Positions 27,098-35,934 of a stretch of DNA of 64,000 nucleotides are shown one piece after another. Position 1 is the first letter of the stretch; every line of letters starts with the position of its first letter. The translations under genes were made by a program, and so were the position numbers. The stretch comes from Rufibacter ruber (GTDB lineage Bacteria; Bacteroidota; Bacteroidia; Cytophagales; Hymenobacteraceae), in NCBI RefSeq assembly GCF_001647275.1, contig NZ_LRMM01000016.1, forward strand, positions 1 to 64,000, written 5' to 3'. The notes beneath the pieces were generated by a model. It searched no databases. It saw only the letters and a list, made by a program, of their open reading frames with translations, and was not told the DNA's origin.

Positions 27098-28075
27098 CTA
27101 CTTCTCCCGCTCTATGGTATAGCGTATGAGTTGCTCCAGAGAGTCACGCGAGGGCGACGGCGCGAAGGTGTGCAGGATTTGCAGCGCCTCCTGGTGGTAG
27201 GCATTCATCACCTGAATAGAATAGTCCAGCCCCCCAGACTGTTTCACGAAGTCAATGACCGCATTGATGCGTTCGGCTTTGCCGTTGTTGTTCTTGACAT
27301 TGTAGATAATACGGCGTTTGGTGAGCCAATCGGCTTGCTGTAGGGCGTAGATGAGCGGGAGCGTCATCTTTTTCTCTTTGATGTCAATGCCCACGGGTTT
27401 GCCAATTTCGGCGGTGCCGTAGTCAAACAAATCATCTTTAATCTGGAAGGCAATGCCCACCTTTTCGCCAAACAGGCGCGCACGCTCCACGGTGTCAGCA
27501 TCTGCGCCTACTGAGGAGACGCCCACGGCGCAGCAGGAGGCAATGAGTGAAGCGGTTTTCTGCCGGATGATGTCAAAATAGACTTCTTCGGTGATGTCCA
27601 GGCGGCGGGCTTTCTCCATTTGCAGCAGTTCGCCCTCGCTCATCTCGCGCACGGCGTTGCTTACAATCTTGAGCAGCCCGAAATCGTCGTTGTTCAAAGA
27701 CAGCAGCAGGCCTTTGGAGAGAAGGTAATCGCCCACCAGCACGGCAATCTTGTTTTTCCAGAGGGCATTTACTGAGAAGAAACCGCGGCGGTAGTTGGCG
27801 TCATCAACCACGTCATCATGCACCAGCGTAGCGGTGTGCAAGAGTTCAATGAGGGCGGCGCCGCGGTAGGTGGCGTCTGGCACCTGCTCCTGAATGAGTT
27901 TGGCGGTGAAGAACACAAACATGGGCCGCATCTGCTTGCCCTTGCGCTTCACAATGTAGCCCATGATTTTGTCCAGCAACAGCACGTTTGACCGCATAGA
28001 CTGCCGGAACTTCTTCTCGAACTCCTGCATCTCCACCGCAATCGGGGCCTGAATCTGGTTTAAAGCGCTGCTCAT
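27098..28075 (-). CDS. Long-chain polyprenyl diphosphate synthase
   Basis: A 325-residue trans-prenyltransferase that condenses farnesyl or geranyl diphosphate with isopentenyl diphosphate units to give the side chain of a quinone. The two Asp-rich motifs are present: LVHDDVVDDANYRRG (first, DDxxD) and FQIKDDLFDYG (second). KRKGKQMRPMFV matches the substrate-binding KxxRP region. Residues before the first motif are small, consistent with a long-chain product (octaprenyl or heptaprenyl), probably for menaquinone used by the Sdh complex encoded nearby. The gene stands alone. A 9-bp hairpin lies 35 bp before its start. Confidence 0.93.
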   Translation of the reverse strand: MSSALNQIQAPIAVEMQEFEKKFRQSMRSNVLLLDKIMGYIVKRKGKQMRPMFVFFTAKLIQEQVPDATYRGAALIELLHTATLVHDDVVDDANYRRGFFSVNALWKNKIAVLVGDYLLSKGLLLSLNNDDFGLLKIVSNAVREMSEGELLQMEKARRLDITEEVYFDIIRQKTASLIASCCAVGVSSVGADADTVERARLFGEKVGIAFQIKDDLFDYGTAEIGKPVGIDIKEKKMTLPLIYALQQADWLTKRRIIYNVKNNNGKAERINAVIDFVKQSGGLDYSIQVMNAYHQEALQILHTFAPSPSRDSLEQLIRYTIEREK

Positions 28076-28222
28076 CTCTCGGGCGCAATATTACGAGCCT
28101 GCCGCCTTGAAAGCAAACTCCGGGTTTGCTTTTCCCGTTATTCCCGCGTTACTTCGTCGGCTTTTTAAAAAGTAACCGGGCTGCCGCCGGGGATGATTAG
28201 AAATACAGTTCAAACTATACAT

Positions 28223-28254
28223 TTTGTCATCCTGAAAGGATCTTGTGGGCGAAC
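28223..28254 (+). repeat. 32-bp dispersed repeat, copy A
   Basis: Begins TTTGTCATCCTGAAAGGA and ends GTGGGCGAAC; it is identical over 32 bp to 29964-29995. It contains the mini-hairpin ATCCT-GAA-AGGAT. It is non-coding in both places. Confidence 0.9.
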
Positions 28255-28397
28255 TAGATTAGCTCTACGTTATGGCTACTGCCGTTCGCCACCCAGATTC
28301 TTCCAGAATAACAGATAAGAGAAGATTGTATCGCCATTTATCTCCAAGGGCTTACTTGATATGCCCGTTTACACCTGGCAGACGGTCGGGAATTGGC

Positions 28398-28440
28398 TTC
28401 TGTTTTTGGCCTGTTTTCAGGAAAACAGGCAAAAACAGAA
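28398..28440. repeat. CTGTTTT-palindrome family, copy 12
   Basis: Left arm TTCTGTTTTTGGCCTGTTTT, loop CAGG, right arm with one base missing. It lies between divergent genes. Confidence 0.9.
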
Positions 28441-28513
28441 AAGTAACCCCTACGGCTCGCGCCGATGCAGCTGCAAAAAAGTACCTCTGCTCATTCGCTT
28501 CAAATGATTGCTT

Positions 28514-29374
28514 ATGCTCACTCGCGCTGATTTTCTCCTCTCATCGGCCCACGGCCGATATTTTTCTGTAGACGCCCGCTGGCTCCAAGACGGTCAGCCC
28601 AAACCGGTGGCGGTGTTTGTGCACGGCTTCAAAGGCTTCAAGGACTGGGGCCACTTCAACCTGCTGGCCGATTATTTTGCGCGCCACGGCTTTGTGTTCG
28701 TGAAACTCAACCTCTCGCACAACGGCGTGGAGCCGGGCGGCGATGACCTCACCAATTTGGAGGCCTTTGGCAACAACAACTTCTGCATTGAGCTGGACGA
28801 CGTGAAAACCGTGCTAGATGCTTTGCAAACCGGCTCCGCCGAAATCCCGGCCCAGGAAATGGCCCCGGAATACACCTTCCTGATTGGCCACAGCCGCGGC
28901 GGCGGGTTAGTGCTACTCAAAGCCGCCGAAGACGCCCGCGTGACCGGCGTGGCCACCTGGGCCGCGATCAGCGACATTGACCGCCGCTGGTTCCCAGAGA
29001 TGATGGAGCAATGGCAGCGCGACGGCGTGCAGTACATCACCAACGCCCGTACCGGCCAGCAAATGCCGCTTTACTACCAACTGGTGGAGAATTTCCAGGC
29101 CAACCGCCAGCGGCTGGACATACCAAAAGCCGTGGAGAAACTGCAAATCCCGCTCCTCCTTATTCACGGCGAGGCCGATGAAACCCTTCCTGTACAGATG
29201 GCCCACGACCTGCACGCACAGAATCCGTTTGCAGAGCTGTACCTCATTCCGGCGGGTGACCACTCCTTCGGCGGCAGGCACCCATATGACAGTGCAGAAC
29301 TTCCCGCCCTGGCCAAAGCCGCCGCTGACAAAACCATTCAGTTCTTCCAAGAAGCCATTGAGCGCCTGCCATGA
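28514..29374 (+). CDS. Alpha/beta hydrolase
   Basis: A 286-residue alpha/beta-hydrolase-fold protein. The nucleophile elbow is FLIGHSRGGGLVLL (Ser about residue 121); the oxyanion strand is VFVHGFKGFKDWGHF; the C-terminal acid and His lie in LIHGEADETLPVQMA and AGDHSFGGRHPYD. It has no signal peptide, so it is cytoplasmic. The substrate is unknown; esterase or dipeptidyl-peptidase-like activities both occur in this group. I use the ATG at 28514; a TTG two codons earlier is possible. The stop codon overlaps the folK start (ATGA), so the two are translationally coupled. Confidence 0.9.
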   Translation: MLTRADFLLSSAHGRYFSVDARWLQDGQPKPVAVFVHGFKGFKDWGHFNLLADYFARHGFVFVKLNLSHNGVEPGGDDLTNLEAFGNNNFCIELDDVKTVLDALQTGSAEIPAQEMAPEYTFLIGHSRGGGLVLLKAAEDARVTGVATWAAISDIDRRWFPEMMEQWQRDGVQYITNARTGQQMPLYYQLVENFQANRQRLDIPKAVEKLQIPLLLIHGEADETLPVQMAHDLHAQNPFAELYLIPAGDHSFGGRHPYDSAELPALAKAAADKTIQFFQEAIERLP

Positions 29375-29854
29375 TCCAACTTTTCCTGTTATTGGGCGGC
29401 AACCTGGGCAACCGCGAAGCCATGCTCTCGGAGGCCGAGGTGCGTTTATCAGGTGTTTTTTGGCAAAACAAGCCAAAAATCGAAACTGTATGAAACGGCC
29501 GCCTGGGGCCTGGAAGACCAACCTGACTTCCTGAACCAAGCCCTAATTTTTGAAACCGATTTGTCTCCGGAGGAAGTCCTGTACGCCACCCAAAAAGTAG
29601 AGCAAGACCTGGGCCGTGAGCGGAAAATCAAATGGGGTGCCCGCGTCATTGACATTGACATCCTCTTCTATGGCCAGGAAATCCTGAACTTACCGCAACT
29701 GCAAATCCCGCATCCGCAGCTGCACTTGAGACGATTTGTCTTAGCGCCGCTGGCAGAGATTGCCCCAACTTGGGAGCACCCGGTTTTGAAAAAGACGGTA
29801 GTTGAGTTACTGAAAGACTGCCCAGATACGCTAGAGGTTAGGTTATTGGAGTAA
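29371..29854 (+). pseudogene. folK: folK with a one-base frameshift in a T-run
   Basis: 6-hydroxymethyl-7,8-dihydropterin pyrophosphokinase (folate synthesis). The first frame reads LFLLLGGNLGNREAMLSEAE and stops at 29491-29493 after 40 codons. The second frame carries the rest of the family: KLYETAAWGLEDQPDFLNQA, GRERKIKWGARVIDIDILFY and IPHPQLHLRRFVLAPLAEI. Removing one T from the T6 run at 29456-29461 joins them as SGVFGKTSQKSKLYET and gives about 160 residues, the usual FolK length. The run is short for efficient slippage, so a mutation or a homopolymer sequencing error is more likely than programmed frameshifting. The gene is essential unless it is duplicated or folate is imported. Confidence 0.88.
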
Positions 29855-29875
29855 ATTAAGTGTGCTGTGCTTTAA

Positions 29876-29911
29876 TATGCTGATGGGGTAATGTGCTGAT
29901 GGGGTAATATG
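29876..29911 (+). repeat. Short tandem repeat with inverted counterpart
   Basis: The unit GTGCTGATGGGGTAAT occurs about twice in tandem here. A related inverted form (CATTAGCACATTAGC) lies at 30181-30195, just before the end of the dehydratase gene. Confidence 0.75.
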
Positions 29912-29963
29912 AGAGAAGTGCATTCTATTATTTTGCTGTTTTCGTTACAGCTTTCTTCCCCCC

Positions 29964-29995
29964 TTTGTCATCCTGAAAGGATCTTGTGGGCGAAC
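29964..29995 (+). repeat. 32-bp dispersed repeat, copy B
   Basis: Identical over 32 bp to 28223-28254, in the same orientation, 1.7 kb apart; the two copies flank the hydrolase-folK pair. Confidence 0.9.
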
Positions 29996-30061
29996 GGTAA
30001 TGGCTTCTGAAAAATAGAATTTCCTTAAAAGCTACAGCCGTTTCTCCTTTCTGCTATCAGA

Positions 30062-30116
30062 GGAAGTTTGTAAACTTCCGGCATGCCAACCACAAGTTAC
30101 GCTAACGCTAAACTTG
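30062..30116. repeat. Pair of REP-like hairpins
   Basis: Hairpin 1 is GGAAGTTT-GT-AAACTTCC (30062-30079); hairpin 2 pairs CAAGTT with AACTTG (30093-30116) around ACGCTAACGCTA. Two adjacent palindromes with related AAGTTT/AAACTT cores resemble the paired REP layout (BIME) mobilised by RAYT transposases; no such gene is in the window. Confidence 0.6.
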
Positions 30117-30124
30117 CGGCAGAA

Positions 30125-30168
30125 TTTCTGTTTTCGGCTTGTTTTGGCCAAAACAGGCCGAAAACAGA
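30125..30168. repeat. CTGTTTT-palindrome family, copy 13
   Basis: Left arm TTTCTGTTTTCGGCTTGTTT, right arm AAAACAGGCCGAAAACAGA; the outer CGG/CCG pair is conserved by matching changes in both arms. Confidence 0.9.
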
Positions 30169-30207
30169 CGCAGCAAAAAATCATTAGCACATTAGCTATT
30201 TAGCTTT

Positions 30208-32118
30208 TTACCTAGGCACATCAAACTTCTGGTACACTGAGTTCTGGCTCACATACTCCGGCACCAGCTGTTTCATCTTCTTGATAACCGCCACGTTGTT
30301 CTGGGTAACAAACAGGTCAATCAGCTCCTGAATGGCCTGCAGCACCTGGGTACTCTGGGGTGAGGGCATGTTAGCCAGGCGAATTTTGGGGTGGGCCGTT
30401 GGCTGCACTGACTCCTGCTCCAGGAACAGTTCTTCCTCCAGTTTTTCGCCGGGGCGGAGACCGGTATAGACCAGCTGAATATCTTTCCCCAAGGCAAGCC
30501 CAGAGAGTTTGATCATCTTCTTGGCCAGCTCTACAATCTTGATGGAGTCACCCATGTCAAAGATGTAGATTTCACCGCCCTGCCCCATGGCACTGGCCTC
30601 CAGCACCAGCTGGCACGCCTCCTGAATGGTCATAAAGTAGCGGGAAATGTCTGGATGGGTCACTGTGATAGGCCCGCCTTCCTGAATCTGTTTCCGGAAA
30701 CGGGGAATCACAGAGCCGGTACTGCCCAGCACATTGCCAAAGCGGGTGGTAATGAAACGGGTCTGTTGCTTATTTGAGTCCTTCAGGTAATGGTCCATGG
30801 CCTGCACGTACATTTCGCAGAGGCGTTTAGAGGCTCCCATCACGCTGGTAGGGTTTACGGCCTTGTCAGTTGACAGCAGGACAAATTTCTGGGCCTGGTA
30901 CTTGATAGCCAGGTCTGCCAGGATTTTAGTACCGAGAATATTGGTGTTAAGCGACTCGGTAGGGTTTTCCTCCATCACCGGCACGTGCTTGTAAGCGGCG
31001 CAATGGAAAACCAGCTCCGGACGGTATGTTCTGAAAACGGCCTCCAGGCGGGCAGTGTTACAGATATCTCCCAGCACCACCTCAAAGTTGAGCTTGACGT
31101 AGAGCTCCGTCAGCTCCAGTTCCAGGTCATACAACGCTGATTCAGCCTGATCCAGCAGAATGAGCTGTTTGGGCTTGAACTGGATCAGCTGCCGCACCAA
31201 CTCACTCCCTATGGAGCCCGCTGCGCCTGTGACTAAGATGGTCCTGTTCTGCAGTTCCTTGTGCAGCAACGGCGAGTCAATTTCGGCTACCGGCCTTCCC
31301 ACCACGTCTTCAATCCGTACCTCCCTGATTTGCTTAAAGCTCAGCTCCCCGTTAATCCATTTATACACCGGCGGCACCACCAGCACCTGCACCCCCGCCT
31401 GAAGGCACGCCTCTACCAGCGCCCGCCTACGCGCAGTAGTCAGGCGTTGCACGGCCAGAATCAGCAGGTCCAGGTTCAACTCCCGCAGTTGCGAGGGTAA
31501 GTCTGTTCTAGGCGGCTGTATGGGAACCCCGTGGGTGGCCAACCCTGCTTTATCAGGGTCGTCATCTAGAAAGGATACAATCTGGTAATACGTACCCATA
31601 TCGTGCTGCAGGGTATGCAGCGTAATATCCCCTATTTCCCCGGCCCCAAAAATGGCCACGTTCACCTTCAGGGAGTTGGTGTGCTGCCAGTCATAGTGCA
31701 CCAGCTTGGCCCACACCCGCAGCAACGACAGCGCCACCATACTCAGCACATAATCAATGAGCAGAACTGATATTGGAATAAAATTCTGGAAGCCGAAGCC
31801 TTTGTTGTATACCAGCTGCGCCGCCACCAAAAGGCCAGAACTGGCCGATAGCGAGAAAAAGATCTTACGTAAGTCATCAAGGCTGGTGTAGCGCAGAATG
31901 CCCGCGTATGTCCTGAAAAAAAAGAAAGCCCCCATACGAATCCCTAATACAATAGGGAGCATCTGGAAAACCGACAGCTCAGTGTACTTGCTTAAATCAA
32001 AGTTAAACCGGAGGAGGTAAGCCGCCAGAAAAGAAAGGGCACACAGGCAGATATCTAAGAAAAAGACCAGCTGCTTTGGCATTTTCTTATGGAATAACTG
32101 CTCTATGTGCCCCATCAT
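30208..32118 (-). CDS. CapD/WbpM-like nucleotide-sugar 4,6-dehydratase
   Basis: A 636-residue inner-membrane enzyme that modifies UDP-sugars for polysaccharide or O-antigen synthesis. The N-terminus has about four membrane helices (FFLDICLCALSFLAAYLLRF to YVLSMVALSLLRVWAKL). Two Rossmann domains follow: VAIFGAGEIGDITL (about 155) and the catalytic ILVTGAAGSIGSELVRQL (about 295). The active-site segment STDKAVNPTSVMGASKR has the SDK plus MxxxK arrangement typical of large WbpM/PglF dehydratases, in which Met replaces the usual Tyr. It follows fabD by 34 bp on the same strand and may be co-transcribed with it. Confidence 0.93.
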   Translation of the reverse strand: MMGHIEQLFHKKMPKQLVFFLDICLCALSFLAAYLLRFNFDLSKYTELSVFQMLPIVLGIRMGAFFFFRTYAGILRYTSLDDLRKIFFSLSASSGLLVAAQLVYNKGFGFQNFIPISVLLIDYVLSMVALSLLRVWAKLVHYDWQHTNSLKVNVAIFGAGEIGDITLHTLQHDMGTYYQIVSFLDDDPDKAGLATHGVPIQPPRTDLPSQLRELNLDLLILAVQRLTTARRRALVEACLQAGVQVLVVPPVYKWINGELSFKQIREVRIEDVVGRPVAEIDSPLLHKELQNRTILVTGAAGSIGSELVRQLIQFKPKQLILLDQAESALYDLELELTELYVKLNFEVVLGDICNTARLEAVFRTYRPELVFHCAAYKHVPVMEENPTESLNTNILGTKILADLAIKYQAQKFVLLSTDKAVNPTSVMGASKRLCEMYVQAMDHYLKDSNKQQTRFITTRFGNVLGSTGSVIPRFRKQIQEGGPITVTHPDISRYFMTIQEACQLVLEASAMGQGGEIYIFDMGDSIKIVELAKKMIKLSGLALGKDIQLVYTGLRPGEKLEEELFLEQESVQPTAHPKIRLANMPSPQSTQVLQAIQELIDLFVTQNNVAVIKKMKQLVPEYVSQNSVYQKFDVPR

Positions 32119-32152
32119 GTTGACTATTTAAGGAAGCGAAGCCTTAGCTAAC

Positions 32153-33019
32153 CTAGCTCACCTCTGCGTTTCTGTCAATTTTCTTCACCAGGCCCTGCAA
32201 CACTTTGCCTGGTCCGCACTCTACAAAGAGTGTGGCCCCATCGGCTATCATTTGCTGCACAGACTGTGTCCAACGTACGGGAGCCGTGAGCTGACGGATG
32301 AGATTTTGCTGAATTTCTTTGGGGTCTGTGTGCGGTTTGGCATCCACGTTCTGGTACACGGGGCAGATTCCCTGCTTAAACTCCGTCTGCCTGATGGCTT
32401 CCTCCAGTTCAGCCTCAGCTGATTTCATGAGTGGCGAGTGGAACGCGCCACCCACCGGCAACACCAGGGCCCGCTTGGCGCCGGCGGCTTTCATACGCTC
32501 ACAGGCTTCTTCCACGCCTTTGATGGAGCCGGAAATCACCAGCTGGCCGGGGCAGTTGTAATTGGCAGCCACTACCACATCAGCTACCTCAGCACAGATC
32601 TGCTCAACTTTCTCATCTTCCAGCCCCAGGATAGCGGCCATGGTAGAAGGTTCTTCCTCACAGGCCTTCTGCATGGCCAGGGCCCGTTTAGAGACAAGGC
32701 GCAAGGCATCTTCAAAGGCCAGAACCTTATTGGCCACCAGGGCAGAGAACTCCCCCAGTGAGTGACCGGCCACCATTTCTGGTTCAAACTCCTGTGCCAC
32801 CGCCGCTTGTATGACTGAGTGCAGGAAAATGGCGGGCTGGGTAACCTTGGTCTGTTTCAGCTCTTCCTCTGTTCCGCTAAACATAATATCTGTGATTCGG
32901 AAACCAAGAATCTCATTGGCGCGCTCAAACATGTCTCTGGCAGTCTGGTGCTGCTCATAAAGTTCTTTCCCCATGCCCACAAACTGTGAGCCCTGGCCCG
33001 GGAAAACGTAAGCTTTCAT
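32153..33019 (-). CDS. fabD: Malonyl-CoA:ACP transacylase FabD
   Basis: Transfers malonyl from CoA to acyl carrier protein, starting fatty-acid elongation. The 288-residue protein has FPGQGSQFVGMG at the N-terminus, the nucleophile Ser in AGHSLGEFSAL (about 89), the malonate-binding Arg in SKRALAMQKAC and the catalytic His in GGAFHSPLM (about 198). The length is usual. It starts just downstream of palindrome copy 14 and precedes the dehydratase gene by 34 bp. No other fab genes are in the window. Confidence 0.96.
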   Translation of the reverse strand: MKAYVFPGQGSQFVGMGKELYEQHQTARDMFERANEILGFRITDIMFSGTEEELKQTKVTQPAIFLHSVIQAAVAQEFEPEMVAGHSLGEFSALVANKVLAFEDALRLVSKRALAMQKACEEEPSTMAAILGLEDEKVEQICAEVADVVVAANYNCPGQLVISGSIKGVEEACERMKAAGAKRALVLPVGGAFHSPLMKSAEAELEEAIRQTEFKQGICPVYQNVDAKPHTDPKEIQQNLIRQLTAPVRWTQSVQQMIADGATLFVECGPGKVLQGLVKKIDRNAEVS

Positions 33020-33034
33020 GTACTAGTGGTTTAG

Positions 33035-33080
33035 TTTTCGTTTTTGACCTATTTTCTGGAAAACAGCCTTAAAACAGGAA
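33035..33080. repeat. CTGTTTT-palindrome family, copy 14
   Basis: Left arm TTTTCGTTTTTGACCTATTT, right arm AAAACAGCCTTAAAACAGGA, partly decayed. It lies between the terminator of the upstream gene and the fabD start. Confidence 0.78.
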
Positions 33081-33107
33081 TTTCTCAGACATAGAAAGGC
33101 AAAGGTA

Positions 33108-33140
33108 TAAAAATGGCGCCCATTCTGAGAACGGGCGCCA
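33108..33140 (-). terminator. Terminator behind large T9SS cargo gene
   Basis: Stem TGGCGCCC/GGGCGCCA with loop; on the minus strand it is followed by TTTTTA, 26 bp after the stop codon. Confidence 0.85.
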
Positions 33141-33165
33141 GGCTTCTTATCAGGTACAGGCTGGG

Positions 33166-35910
33166 TTAATGCACAATTTCTACCCAGCCTTTCACTATTC
33201 GCCGGTCAGGGGTACTGCTCCGGCCATAGAATTCCACCTCTACCTGATAGAAATATGTTCCGTCAGGTAAGGCTTTACCGCCATTGTCAACACCAGCCCA
33301 TTTCAGACCTGGCTCCTGATTGCCTTCAAATACTTTGTTGCCCCAGCGGTTGTACACCACCAATTTGGCGGTTCTGATAAACGCAGCCCCCTGTTTAGGC
33401 GTGAAGACATCATTATACCCGTCATTGTTGGGCGTGAAGATATTAGGCAGAATGAAGTTAATACAGTTCTCTTTGCAGATCACAGAGGGGTCAGTGGGGT
33501 CTGCAGGATCATAAACACTGGTGTTGCCACTCACGTCTGTGGCGGTAATAGCATAGCAACCGGCGTAGGAAGGCAGATTTTGATGCGTATAGGTAAAGGT
33601 ATTGCCCGGTATTTGCTGGGCTATGACCTCAAAAGGTGCCTCGTCAGTAGCCTTATAGTACAAGGTGAAGTAGGCTATTTTGCTGGCGTCACAGGTGGGC
33701 GGAATCTCCCAGGTGAGCACATTAGAAAACGGCGGATCTGTAGGCGCCAAAGGTTCATTACATGGGTCAATGGTCAGCACTGGTTTACACACGTTTACCA
33801 CACAGGCTATCTGGCTGTTGTTCTCTAGCGGCTCTGGCAAACGGGAGACGTTATAGGTGCCGCGGGTCATGACATAGGCACAGTATTCCTGCCCCACCTC
33901 CAGTGGAATCACTTTTCTGAAAGCCCCACTTTGGGCAGTTACCAATACACTGTCATACCGGACAAACTCTTCATTGGGCCGCTTCAGGAAGATGACATGG
34001 TACAGGGGTTTGGCAGACGTACTCACATTGCTCCACGGCACATTGTACGTCCAGTTCAGCACCAACTCTGTGCGCTGAGCAAGGGCGTTTAACCGTACGC
34101 TGGAGGCAGAGGTTGAATCTACCAGTATGGTTGGGGAACCTACCGTACCTGAATGGTACAACTCCAGCTTATACGTATAGGCATTGTCAAGCGTGTTTAA
34201 ATTATTGTCTTCAAAGGAGGTTTCATCTAAGGAGGAGAACTTGGCCACCTCTGTGAACGTGGTAGAGGCCGCCCTACTCTGACCAGGAGCCCGGTACAAG
34301 CGGTACTGGAACGGGGCAACCAGAGTCGTCAGACTCTCATTGCGGGGCTTGCTCCACTCCACCCTCATTTTACCGGCAGTAGCACTGGTATTGGTGACAC
34401 TTACTTTGGTCAGGGCAATAGATTCCAATGTGGCACAAACTTCATTTGAGGCGATGCTTTTCCCGCCCCCCGGGTGAGGGAACTGGGCGTAGATGCGGTA
34501 ACAGTATTCCTTGTTACGGGCAAGCCCCTGCCCCTTGTTATTATCAATGAAGAAGTTGGTACCGGCAGTCACCTCCCCCACCAGCGTATAGCCGGCGGAG
34601 GCCGGAATGCCTACTTCACAGGTGGTGGGAACAAACGTGGAGGGGCCTTCTTTGCGGTAAATAAAAAACTTTTCTGCGTTGGTACAGACATAGGGCTCCC
34701 AGTCCAGCCTGATGCTACTGCTGGTTTGCGCCAAGGCACTTTTCAACACTGGTGGCGGCCCCACCACCGTAATCTGCCAGGGCTGAAGATCTACGAGCGG
34801 TATCAAACCAGCCGGTGGTCTGTCTTCTGCCCTGAACAATACGCTGTAGGGTGAACTTTGCACATTTTGGCAGGTGGTATTCCATTCAAAGACAAAGGTG
34901 GTGTCATTTAAAACCTTCCGGAAAGTGGCGGGGGGCAGTATTCGGCTAATGGCTGTTACCACTACCGGGTTACGGTCTGGGTCTGTGACCCTTATGGTGT
35001 CTCGGAGCAAGGTTCCTGCCACTACGCAGGTATCCCGGGGAATGATGAGCCTGGGAGGCCTATTTTTAGACTCCAGCACCTGAATCTGCATATCCCGCAC
35101 CACAGTCCCTATTAAACGGCCGTTCCGCCACTCCTCCACAATGAAGGCTATATTGAATTCACCTACTATGCTGGGGGTATTCCAGGTAAGCTGGCCATTT
35201 CTGGGATTTAATGAAAAACCAGCCAGGGGACCATTGGCCGGTCCCAGATAATTCTCCAACCCACTGTACCCAGGTACTGTTCTGGGCAGTGGATTGCCAC
35301 AGGCATCACGGCCAGCGTCTACCTTTGGCTCATACATTTTAAAGGAAAGGCTGTCGCCATCTGGGTCATAGGCCCCGGGGTTATGCACAAAAACCTGGCC
35401 CCGGGCAGCCAAATCTACTGGTGGGTAAGACAGGATAGGTGATCTATTGATGCCCAGTACTGGGTCAATTGTAACTGTTGTCTGCAAAAGGAAGGTCTGT
35501 TGTACCGAATTCTGCATATTTACAATGCCCCCGTTTCTATTCTCGCCAACAAAGGTCACCGTAAATGTACGTGCACCGGCATAGGTGTGCTCAAAGTAAT
35601 AGGTGTTCACAGATGTGTTCCCCAAACCATTCTGGAGTACTACCTCAGAGGCTCTGGGTACGGTCTGGCTGGTACAGTCCCCAAAATAAAGTGTGGCATT
35701 ATCATCTTCAATCCCACCGTTTACACTATAGGTGATCAGGGTAAAGAAAAACCTTAGGGGATTGCGGTTGGCAGTTGTGTCACTTTTGGCGTATATGTTT
35801 CCGGCCCGGAGATGGGTAGCCTGCGCCCCCTGCCCCATAAACAAGAAAATAAACAACAGTCCGGTCAGCCAACGGCCCCAGAATATTGTTCTCCATACTT
35901 TTATAGACAT
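33166..35910 (-). CDS. Large surface protein with type B T9SS (gliding-motility) C-terminal domain
   Basis: About 914 residues. A signal peptide (WLTGLLFIFLFMGQGAQA) ends before THLRAGNIYAKSD. The body has repeated beta-sandwich modules, including a cadherin/Ig-like stretch around ENRPPRLIIPRDTC-like segments and at least three fibronectin-III-like modules (SALAQTSSSIRLDWEPYVC, TAGKMRVEWSKPRN, NALAQRTELVLNWTY). The C-terminal 85 residues are the gliding-motility/CHU_C type B domain (PNIFTPNNDGYNDVF, VYNRWGNKVFEG, LPDGTYFYQVEV). It is a cell-surface adhesin-like T9SS cargo. I start at the ATG at 35910 because the longer frame (35937) overlaps the -7 box at 35935-35942. Confidence 0.92.
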   Translation of the reverse strand: MSIKVWRTIFWGRWLTGLLFIFLFMGQGAQATHLRAGNIYAKSDTTANRNPLRFFFTLITYSVNGGIEDDNATLYFGDCTSQTVPRASEVVLQNGLGNTSVNTYYFEHTYAGARTFTVTFVGENRNGGIVNMQNSVQQTFLLQTTVTIDPVLGINRSPILSYPPVDLAARGQVFVHNPGAYDPDGDSLSFKMYEPKVDAGRDACGNPLPRTVPGYSGLENYLGPANGPLAGFSLNPRNGQLTWNTPSIVGEFNIAFIVEEWRNGRLIGTVVRDMQIQVLESKNRPPRLIIPRDTCVVAGTLLRDTIRVTDPDRNPVVVTAISRILPPATFRKVLNDTTFVFEWNTTCQNVQSSPYSVLFRAEDRPPAGLIPLVDLQPWQITVVGPPPVLKSALAQTSSSIRLDWEPYVCTNAEKFFIYRKEGPSTFVPTTCEVGIPASAGYTLVGEVTAGTNFFIDNNKGQGLARNKEYCYRIYAQFPHPGGGKSIASNEVCATLESIALTKVSVTNTSATAGKMRVEWSKPRNESLTTLVAPFQYRLYRAPGQSRAASTTFTEVAKFSSLDETSFEDNNLNTLDNAYTYKLELYHSGTVGSPTILVDSTSASSVRLNALAQRTELVLNWTYNVPWSNVSTSAKPLYHVIFLKRPNEEFVRYDSVLVTAQSGAFRKVIPLEVGQEYCAYVMTRGTYNVSRLPEPLENNSQIACVVNVCKPVLTIDPCNEPLAPTDPPFSNVLTWEIPPTCDASKIAYFTLYYKATDEAPFEVIAQQIPGNTFTYTHQNLPSYAGCYAITATDVSGNTSVYDPADPTDPSVICKENCINFILPNIFTPNNDGYNDVFTPKQGAAFIRTAKLVVYNRWGNKVFEGNQEPGLKWAGVDNGGKALPDGTYFYQVEVEFYGRSSTPDRRIVKGWVEIVH

Positions 35911-35934
35911 AAAGTAGAGTTTTGCATGCAATAA

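Larger units (their letters stand above)
28076..28513. other. Divergent intergenic region with two repeat families
   Basis: It holds a small hairpin upstream of the prenyl synthase (28110-28132, AAAGCAAAC against GTTTGCTTT), one copy of a 32-bp dispersed repeat (28223-28254) and palindrome copy 12. No ORF or RNA gene is supported. Confidence 0.6.
29855..30207. other. Repeat-rich intergenic region
   Basis: Within 353 bp it carries a short tandem repeat, the 32-bp repeat copy B, two REP-like hairpins, palindrome copy 13 and a fragment inverted relative to the tandem repeat. No gene is seen. It looks like a preferred landing site for small repeats. Confidence 0.7.
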
